Below, piece after piece: positions 25,451 to 38,090 of a stretch of DNA of 64,000 nucleotides. Origin of the DNA: Ricinus communis (Eukaryota; Streptophyta; Magnoliopsida; Malpighiales; Euphorbiaceae). A program made the position numbers and the translations under genes. Position 1 is the stretch's first letter. Every line of letters starts with the position of its first letter. The notes beneath the pieces are model-generated. The model was not told where the DNA came from, searched no databases, and saw nothing but the letters and a program-made list of their open reading frames with translations. The stretch covers positions 6,582,001 to 6,646,000 of the forward strand of contig NC_063263.1 in assembly GCF_019578655.1 (NCBI RefSeq). The letters are read 5' to 3'.

Positions 25451-27633
25451 TTTTGTAAGAAATTTTGTTTTAAAAATAAAAATATTTAAAATTTTTGAAG
25501 TAGTAGTTTATTATTCGTAAAGATCTATCTGATATATTCTAAATTAATTAATTATATATATATATATATATAATGATAAAAGAGCATCCTCAATATTATA
25601 ATAGTAGGTAGTAAAGTAAATAAGGAACTAATTCCTGTATAGAAAGAAGAAAGAGAAAAAAAAAAAAAAAGAGGAATATTAGTCTTGTCTTCGTGTAGTA
25701 CAATTGGTATTTGTTTAACAATTATATTACGTATTCAAACAAATAAATGGTAAATTTGACCTCACAATTTATATATAAGAGTTTAAAAATACTCAAATTT
25801 AATCTATTTTAGTAAATAGCTTTCTAAATTTCGCATAATATTCAAATACATCCAATTTAAACATTTTAGCAAATAGCATCCTGAATTTGTGTTCAATTGT
25901 CAAATATATCCAATTTAAATTTTAAAAAAAATAAAATAACATTAAATTCTTAAATTTTAATTGAATTTTAATTTTTATTTGATTAATAGTCTCTGAATTT
26001 TAAGTTAAACACACTCTTGTATAACGCATCACTAGATATTGTATTAGTAAATTAATAAAATAAATATTTTTTTAAAAACTTTTATAATTCAATTAAAACC
26101 TAAAAATATAATATTATTTCATTATTAAAAGTTTAAATTGAATACATTTGTCATGGAATTATTTGCTGAAAAGATTTAAATTGGATATATTTGATGACCA
26201 TTGGATATAAATTTAGGGGATTATTTGTTGAAAAGATTTAATTTAAATATATTTAATCCTTAGAGATAAATTGAGTGAAAAAATTAACCCTTTATCCTTA
26301 TTCAAACTATAAAACTTGTGATGGATTTGATGATAAGGTTACTACACGACATTCAAAAAGAAAGAGAAAGGGTTCAATATTTATGTATCATTATCATAAA
26401 CCTAACCACATTGAATAATTGGATTCGAGTATAAGCAATGCCATGGCTCCTATGTAACTAATTAATATAAGTCCTTTAACATATTGAGAAGAAGTCTTCG
26501 GTAGGCCCGTTTACCAAATATGAGGGCAATTTAAGAGCAATATGAAGGTTGATTGATTGACCCATTTTTATCTCTTGTTACTTTTAAACCACATAAAAGA
26601 ATAAAAGGCAAAAACTTGAAGGATATTTTAATTCATCCTATCATTAAAAAAAATAACTAGAAAATGGTTGAATTGGTTATATACCCTTTTGACTAAATGG
26701 GTGATTATGATATTTTCCTTAGATGTCTTTTGAGTAATTATTGTATATTTCTATACTTTTTCATATTATATTATTTATTCTTTTAATATTTAAAATAATT
26801 TTTTTATTTTATAATTTTCCACTAAAAATCCTTCAATCAGAATTTTTTTTAAACAATGATTAACTGAATTTAGTTTTTATACTATTTACCTTTTAATGTT
26901 TAGCGTAATATATAAGTTGTTTTTATATTTTATTTATTGCACTAAATTTTTTTATATTTTAATTGCAATTAAAGAACTAATTAATAAATTTTTTATATTT
27001 TAATTTTATTTTACTGAACTTGTTAACTAAAAGGAGTGTCTTAATCAGCTTTCTAGCTAGAATTTTGTAGTTTAGTATTATGTGTCTCTTAGAGTCAAAA
27101 ATAAGGTTGTCCCGCCATTTGGTCCCATGTCTAAATAACTATGTTTAGTACTAACTACCAAAGAAAAGAAATAAATAATAACATTAGAAAAGCTCTCACC
27201 ACCAGCTGTATAACTATAAATTATTTTACAAGTCACAAGACACTGGTGATTTTCTTTAAACTCTTACTTGGAAACACTATTCAGTATATAAAAAGAATTT
27301 GCATTTCATGTTTCATTAATTGGGAGGCGGATAGTTTATAAGATAAGAGGTTAATCTCAGTTTAACATGTGCCACAAAATAAGGATCATCTCCGATTGGG
27401 CCAATCACCCTAAAAATTTAAATTTTTACATTTAATCATAAATTTGGTTCATTTTTTTAATTTTTACTTAAATAGTCTGATTTGACTAATTGATTGCAAT
27501 TATAACCAAATTAAAATCTCAATCAAAATAAGGTGACGTGGAAAATGACGTGTTATTATTTATTATCAACAATTTATACGTCACTATCACATTTATTTAT
27601 ACATCATACATGAGTTACCAAAGGCAGATAATA
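25450..27633. other. AT-rich intergenic desert
   Basis: No gene seen. It contains a (TA)n run near 25555-25574 and an A tract near 25657-25670. Confidence 0.55.
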
Positions 27634-28966
27634 TGTCTAAGTTAGTACTCATAAGTACACAAACTGTTCTTATAGTATAAACGTTAAAACACTATAAGAT
27701 CGATATCTCAAAGAACTATAAGACCACTTATTATGTAAACTAATTATCAACACAAAATAATAAAAATAAATCTAAACACTCTAAATCAATTTTTTTAGAG
27801 AATAATAGCCATAAAGTAAAGTAACCATATAATAAATATGCAATGCAATGCAATTGCAAATGCTTATGATTTAAACTATATGCTGAAGAGAGAATTTAGC
27901 TTAGCCAATTACTTAGTAGTCCTCTTATTTTACTTTAAGTTTAGATTTAATAAACGAGATGTGCCTTTTTTTTTACCCGCTCAAACTAATGATGCAACTA
28001 AAGTTTTTTCTACCAATATAGATTGAAATAAAGATGGTATCTCTAATACATTCAACCTAAATATTTTCATAACAATTATTATTATTAAATTAATATGATG
28101 GTTAACTAACAATAATAACTGAAACTAATAAAGATATGAAGGTAAAGAAATCACTCATTAAATAAATAGATAACGAGGTTCATACAAAAGTAAAAAGGTT
28201 AAACTAAACATTTATGAAAACAAGCCTAATATAAATAACTCAATGATCCCAGTATTAAATAGAAAAATATAAAACAAGACTGAAAATTAAAGCTCCTTTA
28301 AAATCTAGAATCCTTCAAGTAGGAAGATTGGTTTTTACTCTCCACTTCTTGAAAAGCTTCTTAGATCTAAAAAGAACAATGAAAACTAAGAACTAAATAT
28401 TTATGGAAGAACTGTAGAGAATTAAAGAGAAAAGAATGGTGGACAGATGCAAGTGGCAGATAAGAGAAAACTCTCTTTCACCTTTTATAACTAGGTTTAC
28501 AGAGATATATATAGAGAAGAGTTCTCCTCTAAGTAAGTCTCCTAAATATATGTATACCCAATATAAGTCTATCTAATAGATATGTATATCCAATATAAGT
28601 TTATCTAATAGATAAGACTATATGTATCCTTATCTCCACCAAATATTATCTCATAAATAACTTTTAATATAAATGTTAATAATAATACAAAATGACTATA
28701 ATGCCCTCCTTGTGCCTTGTATAATTCGGCTAGCATAGCAATAGTAGTCTACGAGTCTTAATTTTGGACTTTGATACGAATATGTCCAATTAAACTTATT
28801 TTTAAGTATTTTTCTCCACATTTTTCTTTCTTGGCTAATATTACCTGAATATAGACAATTAAACTTAAGTGAGGTAAAGTATATATTTTTCACATATTGT
28901 GTATATAAAATATATTATTAAAGTACTAAAACATCTTAAATATATATACATAATTTGGACCTATCA
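27634..28966 (-). repeat. LTR-like repeat, family A copy 3
   Basis: About 1.33 kb. On the minus strand it starts TGATAGGTCCAAATTATG and ends AACTTAGACA, with a TATA-like GTTATAAAAGG near 28484-28494. It is the fuller partner of copies 1 and 2. A short internal tandem repeat (AATATAAGTCTATCTAATAG against AATATAAGTTTATCTAATAG) lies at about 28560-28615. No internal coding region is present. Confidence 0.6.
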
Positions 28967-30050
28967 TCAAGTGAAGTAATTTATTTCCTCACTTTTGTTG
29001 TGAATTTATACATTTTCTTAAAAAAGACAAACGATATTGGTAAATAAAAAATGGCTAGTGTTTAGGATTAGGAGGATAATATCCAATTTTGATCAAAATT
29101 TTAATTTGATTATAATTACAATTAATTAGTCAAATCGAGCTATTTAAATAAAAATTTAAAAAATGGATCAAATTTACAAAAAGAGATAAATATTTGAATT
29201 TTAATATAATTAGGCCTTTAGGATTTGTTATAATAGGATGTATAAAAGGTAGGTTTAAAATTATCTAAGTAAATTGATACTTTGAAAAAAAAATATTAAT
29301 TTGTTTTCTTTTCTATAAAAATATTTTATAAATTTTTTAAAAACTCAGACTTTAAAATAATAAATTGAGCGGTTAAACTGGACCCTATTACGATATTATT
29401 GGGAAGAAAATGGGGAGGAATGTGGCTGTGGGTTAAAGATAATGAGATATCGTGAGGGATTGTGGTTAACACTGCTCCAAAATCTAAATCAAAATCAAAA
29501 TCTAAATCCAAATCCAACTCATATCATCATCATCATCATCATCATCATCATAATCATGAGTGCTGTTTGGTATGTAGATTTATATATCTAACTCAATCTT
29601 TGTATGTTCTTATCTAGTTTACGTGTAAATATTGGGAACATGATTAAAGCTGTATGATATGATCCCACAATTTTTCCTTGGCCTACTTGACCAAGTCATC
29701 ATCATACCTTTACCTACATTTCTCCCCACTCTTTTTGGGGCAGTTTGTATGTTCATCCACTCGGCTTCACTAACTTCAGTCAGCTGGCTGCCTTCTTTCT
29801 ATTTTCTCATCATTTTGTCAAACACCTATTTAGAAAGTCTTACCTTTATTTTCAAACATTTATCAGACATGTCATTATTTCTTTTAATTAACTAGATCTA
29901 TGTATGAGAATTGTGATTAATTCCTTGGCTTAAGATCAATCAAAATTAGCTCATTAAATAGGATTTATAGAACAAAGTTGACTAAAAATCACTAATAAAA
30001 GCGTTTACTATTGATAAAGATGTAATGTTTCTTTTTAAAAAAAAAAATTG
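28967..30050. other. Intergenic; (ATC)n microsatellite at 29523-29550
   Basis: No gene seen. An (ATC)n microsatellite follows an imperfect AAATCTAAATC-type repeat at about 29478-29518. An isolated open frame at 29659-29895 is hydrophobic and low-complexity and is not supported. Confidence 0.5.
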
Positions 30051-30052
30051 AG

Positions 30053-30239
30053 ATACACTGAAAATCTAGCTCAAGTGGCAAGAGCGATTGCTCTTGAGAG
30101 GTGGAGGTTTTAAGTTTAAGTCACATCTATGTACTAAGTGAGATTTCGTCTTTATGACGAATGTCAGGGAATAGCTATCCTTTGTTGTGTAGCCCACGGT
30201 CCATTGAACTTTCTATAAATTAAAAAATAAAAAATAAAT
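30053..30239 (+). mobile_element. tRNA-derived SINE-like element
   Basis: The sequence has a Pol III A-box-like TAGCTCAAGTGG at 30067-30078, a B-box-like AGTTTAAGTCA at 30113-30123 and an A-rich tail (TAAAAAATAAAAAATAAA) about 110 bases further on. Spacing and order fit a tRNA-related plant SINE of about 180 bp. Possible flanking AAATTGA repeats sit in A-rich sequence and are weak evidence. The promoter boxes are diverged, so it is probably inactive. Confidence 0.55.
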
Positions 30240-30668
30240 TGATGGGTTTGAACCCTCAAATACTTAAAATGGTTTTAAAAAAACTAATAAGTGATGAAGT
30301 ATTAAATTACGATATCAAATGAAATCCGTTTTAATTTTCCAAATTTTTTTTTTTTTTTTGGTACAATTTATTTTTGCACTGTACGTAGAGAAATGAGTCA
30401 GCAATTAAGAGCAGGATTTGAACCTATAAATAAATAAATAAATTAGATTATCCCTATATACGTGTATCAACAAATTAACTGAACTTGGCTAATACTATTC
30501 TAAGTTGAAGTATCTATTGAATATCTAAATAAGGCAATTTTCCTCTCAAATAAAAATATCGCAAATCTAATTTAACGGCTCCTAACAAAAGCCATATATA
30601 GTAACCGGAGCCACTAACATTACAGCCATCAATTTATCTACCCTTCTTCTACAACTTCTCTTTTTGCT
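30240..30668. other. Intergenic; upstream region of the DRM/ARP gene
   Basis: No coding sequence. It includes a T tract near 30346-30359 and AT-rich promoter-proximal DNA. Confidence 0.45.
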
Positions 30669-30678
30669 CTATAAAAAC
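30669..30678 (+). promoter_or_regulatory. TATA box of the DRM/ARP gene
   Basis: CTATAAAAAC lies about 260 bases upstream of the start codon at 30931, in sequence that becomes transcript-like (pyrimidine-rich) downstream. The leader would be roughly 220-230 bases. Confidence 0.5.
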
Positions 30679-30711
30679 AAACCCTAGATCACCATTTCTT
30701 GGCTCACGGAT

Positions 30712-30748
30712 ATAATAATAATAATTATAATAATAATAATAATAATAA
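30712..30748 (+). repeat. (TAA)n microsatellite in the DRM/ARP leader
   Basis: An interrupted TAA repeat just downstream of the TATA box, presumably transcribed in the 5' UTR. Confidence 0.85.
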
Positions 30749-30930
30749 GTACATTCAACCTCCCTCTCTTGTCTTCTTTCTGCGTTTCGCCCCTTCCCCT
30801 CCTTTCTCCGCTCTTGGTAACAGTCGTTTTAAAGCTTTTCTTTTAGGGCGTTTTCTCGGTTGTTACTTACAAGAGGGAAAGGAAATATATTAAGTTTGTT
30901 TTAGAGAAATTGATTGAAAAGAAAAAGAAG

Positions 30931-32302
30931 ATGGAATTTCTCCATAAGCTGTGGGACGAAACGCTCGCAGGGCCAGCGCCTGAGACGGGCGTGGGAAAAC
31001 TGCGTAAATATGATTCATTCTCTGCATCACGATCGTCACCTCCTGTTGTTGAGGAGATGCCTATTATTACTCGAAGTATTACTATTTTAAAGAGTAATTC
31101 TAATTTCAAGAACCTTTCTATTGATCCTGGTTCTGCTCCTGATTCTCCTGCTTCCTCTACCTGTACTACTCCTAGGACACCTTTTTCACGTAAGTTTTTC
31201 ATAATTAATATATTTTTGCTGTGGTAGATTGATCTGCATGAGGATAACAAAAAAAGGGGTTCTTTAGAATCCCAGGAGGTTTTCTAATGGATCTTGAAAG
31301 TTTCCTGATTTACTTTCATAGTGTATTTATTTTCTTCTACTTCAATTTACCATATATAGATCTTCACGATTGTAAATAGATTAAAAGGCTCGTTTCTATC
31401 GATTAGTTGAGAAACAGTTGCAAAAGGGTATATATGAATTGAAATGTTATGACTGGTTGGTGTGGAAGTGTGACTTTATTTCTAACAATTAGAGTTTTTC
31501 TCTTTTTTGAAATTTACTATTTTCTTTCCTACCAAACACACAGTTCTGAAGCTGTACTGTTGTAATAAGAAGTCTGGTTTGTGTTGTGATGCAGCTGGGA
31601 CACCGAGCGGGGAATTAAGGAAATGGACAAGGAGAAAATCGTCTGCTGATGCATTACAAGACTCTGAGCCTAGAAGTCCGACTGTTTACGATTGGTTCTC
31701 TCTCTTTTTGTTTTCTTACTATAATGACATTTATGCCCCTTGCCTCTCTACAACTAGCCACTCCCTCTATATATCTCACACTCTTATTTTAAGGCCTTGA
31801 TACCGCTTTATACTTATTATCCCCACCAAATACCAGCAATATCACCCTTTTCTTTTCCATTCATTGGAGTTTAGTGGGTAAATAGTTATCCTTTTACATT
31901 TATCGTAATAAATTCATACTGATATTAATAAATAGTGTCTAGAAGATTTAAATTCGAAAACTTTCAATTTTTATAATTAAAAATACAAACTAAGCAGATA
32001 GCTGATAGACAAAAAAAAATTCCTCAATTCTCACAAAAAAAATAACCAGTTCTAAATTTATATAGTGCTAACTATAGCTTGCTGAAAAACAGCAGCTAAC
32101 TATACTTAAAATTTGAGAAAACACAAAAGAAAACCCAAAGCGTTCCCCTTTGTGTTAGGATGTTTAAGATGCAAATAATGTTGCAAAAATGAGAGGGGAA
32201 AGTTATCATTCTGCACGTACCAATTAATGGGTTATGGGTTTATCTTTAATGTTTGCCTAAATGTTTAATTGCAGGATTGTGATAAGTGCTTTGGACCGTT
32301 GA
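30931..32302 (+). CDS. Dormancy/auxin-associated (DRM/ARP, auxin-repressed) family protein
   Basis: Exons 30931-31189, 31595-31694 and 32275-32302 join in phase to 128 residues. The N-terminal block MEFLHKLWDETLAGPAPETG followed by VGKLRK is the DRM1/ARP signature, and the C-terminus SPTVYDWIVISALDR is typical of one branch of the family. Between them lie a Ser/Pro-rich linker and a basic GELRKWTRRKSS. Family members are small, probably disordered proteins whose transcripts mark dormant buds and respond to auxin and sugars; their biochemical role is not settled. The last exon carries only 28 coding bases, within the normal pattern of this branch. No damage is seen. A neighbouring ASIL-type gene follows at 40042. 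Confidence 0.93.
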
Positions 32303-34860
32303 GAGAGGATATGTAGTGACGATTTTTGCTTGAAGAATCGGCAACAATATTTAAAGAATAGAAGAATGTACATATATATATATATATATATAGCAAACTC
32401 TTGATCATATCTTATAATATATATTAGGAATAACTAAGACCACTGCACGGTTCTGAGATACATGGCGTTGAAGGAACCGAATGCTGCTTCTTAGAGTTTC
32501 TTAGAGAGGAATGGAAAAGGAAAACCGGCTTAATTTTCCGAACACATATTTGCTTGTTGGGGTGTTTGATTTTCTTCTTCTTCTTCTCCTTCTTCTTCTT
32601 TGTTGTTGTACATATACATGGTGTCGTTGTTTTTCTGTTTCTTGGATTTGTATATATGTTCTTGTGAATATGGACTCTGTATTTATATCCTCTATTAATG
32701 AAACTTTGTGGAGCTTGAATGGACAAAAAAAAAAACTTCAGCTACAGGGATGATTATAAATTGAGATCTTTTCATATTCAAATTATAAACTATACTTTCA
32801 ATTTTAAAAATGAACGGTTGAAATTTTATTAAAAATTTAAATTTATAATTTAGAAATAAATAATTATTTATTGACTAAATTTATACAGTCATGTTAAACT
32901 TGAACATAGGGAGGATTTTAATATGTTGGTTATTGATATTTTTGGCTTTATTTGGTATAAATAGTCTAATTTTTGAAAAATGTACTTTCTAAAAAATTGA
33001 ATTCCTAAAAGAATTACTTTCTCATAAATTATAAATATAATTTTACTTTTAAAAAAATAAAAATTTTACTTTTTTGTCATACATTTTAAAAAACGAAAAT
33101 ACTAATAACAAAATTAGTTTTAGTTTTTATTAAAATATTTAAATAAGTATATATTAATCAATTGAATTCTAATTAATTAGAAAAATTCTACTAACTCAAC
33201 CCTAAGCAAATTACTTTCTCTACTATCTACTTTGCTAGAAGTTGTTTTCATCATGTAATTAAAGTGAAACTTTTTATTTTTATTTTCCAAAAAGAAAATG
33301 TTATTTTCTCTCAATATTCATCCAGTACCAGTACCAGTACCAGTACCAGTACCAGACCTCCTTTACATTATTTTGTAGGGCTGCTTTAACTGTAGATAGC
33401 AGTAATTACTAGCACCATAAGAATCCTTCCTTAAAGCAATGAAGTAATAATCATCCCTACCAGTCTGTCTGTCTGTCTGTCGGTCTGTGTAGCTTCTCCA
33501 CTAAAAATTAATAAAGTTGATGTGGTAAGAAATGTAGGGTTGAAAATCAAATATTATTTGAGTGTTTCCTTGGGGCAGCCAATGCATCACTGTTTGTAGA
33601 TCTATCATTTTTTGTTCTGAGAATTGTCTGTGTCTATCTTTAAAGGTGACATCTCATATAAACCAATATCAACAAGAAGCTCCAAATCATTACATGATAA
33701 TCTAAATATTGAGCTAGTAATTGCCCTTGAAGTTAAGAGTCTCTAGATCTTTCTTCACTTCTTATTGGGTTAATTTTTAATGAAATGAACACTAAAAACA
33801 AGTGTGGAATTTAACGTGGTCCGCCTTCATCCCTTTAACACTAGTAATCTAATATTAATAAATAATATATAGTAAAAAAAAAAAGAAGGCTAGTAATTTA
33901 GTGTTTTTAGTGATCCAAAAACAAAAACAAAAAGAATTGTACCTGTTTTAGTCCTGTCAAGTGCCATTCACCAGTGACCGACCTCTGTAAGAAAAGGCCT
34001 ATACACAAGGCAAACCCATTTATATATAATAAGAACCCTAAAAAAATAGCTACAAATAGATCTGCAACATCCCTAAGGGCCCAACCCATTCGTCCAAATG
34101 AAAAACAAAATTCTCTCCTTTTCTTTTTCATTTCGTTTTAATTTTTGTAAGAAATATTAACAAGTTTTACCCTAACTGAATATATATTCAGTTAATTGAG
34201 TTTTGGAGTTGAAACCTTTCCCTTTTTAAAAAAAGGACCCGCTTTGTACTTGTTACCATATCACCAATCCATTGTTTTTTTACATTACTCATTCATATGA
34301 TTGGATGGTCGACCAGATTATATTACTGACTTTTAATATAAAAAAAATTATAAAGCAAAAATAGATGAGTTGATAAATTTAACGTAGTCGACATATACAA
34401 TGTCTGAGGAGGATATTTTAGTAAAAGATAGTACAAATTAATGGTATTAACTATGAAAAAGACTCTTCTGAAAAAAAACCATACAAAAATTTATATTTTG
34501 ATTTATGATAAATTGGAAGTGAATTATTTTTTGAAATGGACAGAGTACTACAATGTACTAAAATTATATTTGGCAAATATAATATATAATAATTGACTTA
34601 ACAACTTTAAAGACTTAGCTAACATATTATTAAAGATCAAGCTTCTTGTTTTTAGTAAATCATATTTAGTAGGACTACTAATTTCATGATTCAGAAACTT
34701 TTAATCCTTTTATTTAATTATAATAGTTATATAATATATTTATTCTTTCTTTTTCTTTTTTTGACGAAAAAGTGAAATTAATTAATTTTCTTCACCAAAA
34801 TTTATAGAAAATCTTCTATTACTAATATTGGCTATGAAATGGCCTATTTAATGTTATATT
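32303..34860. other. DRM/ARP 3' UTR and intergenic DNA with microsatellites
   Basis: The 3' UTR includes a (TA)n run at 32372-32392 and a TTC-rich tract at about 32573-32600. Further right are five copies of CCAGTA at 33322-33355 and a GTCT-type repeat at about 33464-33489. The part at 32935-33310, with ATTTTTGAAAAATG and TTTTCCAAAAAG, may be a decayed MITE. No gene seen. Confidence 0.5.
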
Positions 34861-35110
34861 CGAATCAGATTGTCAAATTCTGGTGCAAGCTCTAAAGGTC
34901 ACTCTATTTTTTATTCTCTAGTTAAAGATCGTTTCAGCTTAATTAACGACGACTCAGTCAATTGCAAAGTCTTATTTGTTAGACAGTCAGCTCATCATGT
35001 GGCTCACTTGCTTGCAAGAGCTGCATGTCTGCAGTCTGATCGTGGAGAGTGGGTTGCTATCGTTCCTCCTTTCATTTGTAATGTTCTTTCTCTTGATTTA
35101 ATGCAGTAAG
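34861..35110 (+). pseudogene. LINE-type RNase H (RVT_3) remnant
   Basis: The frame encodes the end of a non-LTR retrotransposon RNase H-like domain: FYSLVKDRFSLIND, then VRQSAHHVAHLLARAAC and GEWVAIVPPFICNVL before a stop at 35107. The block VRxSAxxVAHxLARAA is the family's C-terminal signature. No reverse transcriptase is visible upstream, so only the 3' end remains, as is usual for 5'-truncated LINEs. Confidence 0.7.
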
Positions 35111-35640
35111 CTTTGATGGTTTTTCTTTTTAAGCTTTGATAACCCCATTATTCTAATAATTATATTTTACTGAATCCTATTAAATATAATTGCAAGAAAA
35201 GAATAATTAATACTATGTATTAAAATATTTATATTATAAATAAGTTTATTGCTTAATAAAATTGAAATTTAAAGATTATAAATTTGTGATGCAGTTTATT
35301 ATTTGTATAATAATTAAAAATAATAAAATAAGGATGAAAAATTGTATAATTATATGATTATTTTTTTTAGAAAAATAAAAAAGAACAAACAGTTGTATAA
35401 TTATGCTATTATTGAGAAGAAAAAGAAAAGATAAAATGAAGCTAATATAGTTAGTTATTATTACTAATATAGTGTTGCTAATTTATTTTATTTTTAATTT
35501 TAATTTTGTAAATTAATTTTAAAATGTTTTTACTTTGTAAGTGTTTTATTAAGTTATACCTTCATTTAATTTGGAGCCTTTAATATATAAATTTTAATTT
35601 AATAATAGTATTTTTAATTTCTAAGCTATAATGTACATGA
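35110..35640. other. AT-rich intergenic DNA
   Basis: No gene or recognised element seen. Confidence 0.5.
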
Positions 35641-35644
35641 AGTC

Positions 35645-35905
35645 TTTATAATCAGAAGGCATTTATGATCTTACCAGCTGCAGTTCAAGAGCTTTGGATT
35701 TAGAGTGGAGCATAGCAAAATTGTCGACCAACAAACCATGGCCGTGAAGACAATTCTTTTGCTTGCTTATGCAGCATAAGCATAAATTGAATGTTTTTTC
35801 CTGTCTCAAAGCATACAGCACAGGTGAAATACAGACCTTTGAGAAATGCCTGACAAAGATCACAGCATGGCCTCCTGGTCTTAATAATATACATCAAAAT
35901 CAAGA
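35645..35905 (-). pseudogene. DC1 (Cys/His-rich C1-like) domain fragment, frameshifted
   Basis: On the minus strand one frame reads CCDLCQAFLKGLYFTCAVC, which fits the C-x2-C ... Y-x-C-x2-C core of plant DC1 domains. The continuation is found in a different frame, FNLCLCCISKQKNCLHGHG followed by LLVDNFAML, so one frameshift lies at about 35805-35815. DC1 proteins are zinc-binding, often with many repeats; here only one repeat survives. It ends close to the LTR at 35953, so the fragment may have been cut or carried by transposon activity. The family call rests on motif spacing only. Confidence 0.45.
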
Positions 35906-35952
35906 AATCGTTGAACCCAATATGGTCATCAGGCTTCTTGCCTAACGCCGTA

Positions 35953-36536
35953 TGTCACGGCCCGCCTCGCAGCTAGGCAGGGAAGGCTACACAACACGGC
36001 CGTGTTGGATTTCAACACTGCCCGTGTTGCCAACACGCCCGTGTTGGTTGAATATAAATGCGAAAGACCTAGAAGCTTCGGGAAACACGGCCACGGTAGG
36101 TAACACGGCCAATAACCCCAAACCGTGTTCTGAACACGGTCTTGAGCACGGTCATGTTCTGAACATGGCCTGAAACACGACCATGTTGGCGGACAGGGGG
36201 AAAAACTATAAATACCCCTTCCTTGTATCATTTGTAAGTGGATGGTTGTGTAGAGAGAGAGTGTGCTCATTGTAACTATAAAGAGAGAAGTGTAAAGAGA
36301 CTTATAGTGAGTTAAACAATATAAGCATACACTTCTAAAATTCTTGCATCTCTTTGTGCCACTTTCTTGAATTTACTTCCGCTAGCGTAATTGCTATCAT
36401 TCTGCCGAGTTTGGCAATCAAGGGAAGGCTGACTAGCTATCTTGACTTTCGGGGAAATCAAGCGAGCTAGGCCGCACGTGGGCAAAGTTTTGGTGATAAA
36501 ATAAAACTCACGTGACACGTAAGGATGCTTGGTGAC
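35953..36536 (+). repeat. Gypsy-type LTR (solo LTR or LTR plus leader)
   Basis: It begins TGTCACGGCCCGCC, then carries a dense cluster of ACACGGCC/CCGTGTT motifs at 35993-36190, a TATA box CTATAAATACC at about 36207-36217 and a GA-rich leader. Near 36530, TGGTGACAGAGG resembles a diverged initiator-tRNA primer-binding site. The left border is good; the right border could be a little earlier, at about 36510-36530. No internal domain follows, so it is a solo LTR or a truncated element. Confidence 0.55.
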
Positions 36537-36559
36537 AGAGGTTCATGACCCCTTTCTCT

Positions 36560-37830
36560 CAGGAACTCATCAAATTGGCCTATTATAAATTATAGCTAGC
36601 AAAATATTTATAAAATTATAGCTAGCTTGTAACCCAAATTATCATTAATATGACATTTATCTATTTGTAACTTTTGTTGTTTAGGTTTATATAGCAAAAA
36701 TTTGTAGGAAATAGAACACTTTAGTTCCTAATAGAAATGATTTGAGTAATGAAGTGACAGGTAAACCCACATTAATGAATAATCATTGAAAATCTCTTTT
36801 TTTTTTCTTTTTTTTTTTCTTTATCAAATTTCCTTTTTTAATTTACTGTCAATATCGAAAATAGTTATTTAATTTTTATATTAATTTATTTTAATAAATA
36901 AATATTAGTATTTTTTGAGAAGTTTTATAGTTCTCTATTATGAAAGTATTAAATTCTCTTTCTATATAAAAGTTTTATGATCTTCCATTACAGGAGTATT
37001 AATTTTTTTTTTACAGTGTGGTGAAAAGAAAGAAGAGATTCAATACAATATTTAAACAATCATATTCATCAAAAGATACATAAAATCGATATATGACGAA
37101 CCATCTCCGAATGAAGCGCTTTTTTTGTAGAATTACAATCTCTGTCGATACGATTCAAGATTGTCAAGAATAAATTTTTTTATATGTATTTTTGATATTT
37201 GATATTTATTTTTATCTTTTATATTAAGATGTACTTGTTAATTTTTTTAATAAATTATTTAAATCTTTTTAAATATATATTTCAATATATTAACTAATTT
37301 TATATCGTTTAATCTAGCATAAATATATATAAAATGAAAGACAAAAGTGCATATCTTTAAGGTAAAAAAAAAAAAAAAAAAAAAAGAAGAAGTGCAAAGT
37401 AAAGTAAGCTTAGGGGTATATGTAAGTATCCCTCAAAGAAAATGAAATAATATTTATTAAAATTAAATATTAAACAAAACTTTTCTTTCTATTGTTTTGG
37501 TGATAATAGGTTATTGGAAATGGGGTTTGTAAATGCTAATGATATATAGTGAACGTTGTTATATAATAAAGTGAAAAGTGGGATAGGTTGATCTTTTATT
37601 CTTCGGTTACAAGCTAGCTATAATTTTATAATATTTTACAAAAAAATAACAATTTATATATTCAATAGATTTTTAACGATATTAGTCAATAATATATTAA
37701 ACTTAAAAAATAAAAATCTTTATGTTGAAAAAGCATATAATGAAAAGATAATTTTTTTATTTTTCTAAATTAATAATATTGAGTGTAGTGAATTTCTTTT
37801 TTAACAATTAAAGAAACTGTTGGATTAAAG
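36560..37830. other. AT-rich intergenic DNA
   Basis: No gene seen. It has an A tract of about 22 at 37364-37385. A short duplication of TTATAAATTATAGCTAGC-type text is at 36585-36627. Confidence 0.5.
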
Positions 37831-38090
37831 AGTCCAATGGCTTGAAAAAAAAAAAACAAACAAAGAGACTATGATATAACAAGAGGAACCACCCCTACTT
37901 AAGCACCAGGATCAGAGGTCCAAATAAGAAACAATACAAGGGAATAAACAGAGAGGTCCAAGACCCATAAAATAAACATAATAAAGTGAAACAAACGGCA
38001 CTAAGGCATGAATTCATGAAAAGGAAATGCTAATTAGTTCATTATTGTAAGACTTATCACTAAAGTAGTCCATCTTCTTTCCTGAAAGTT

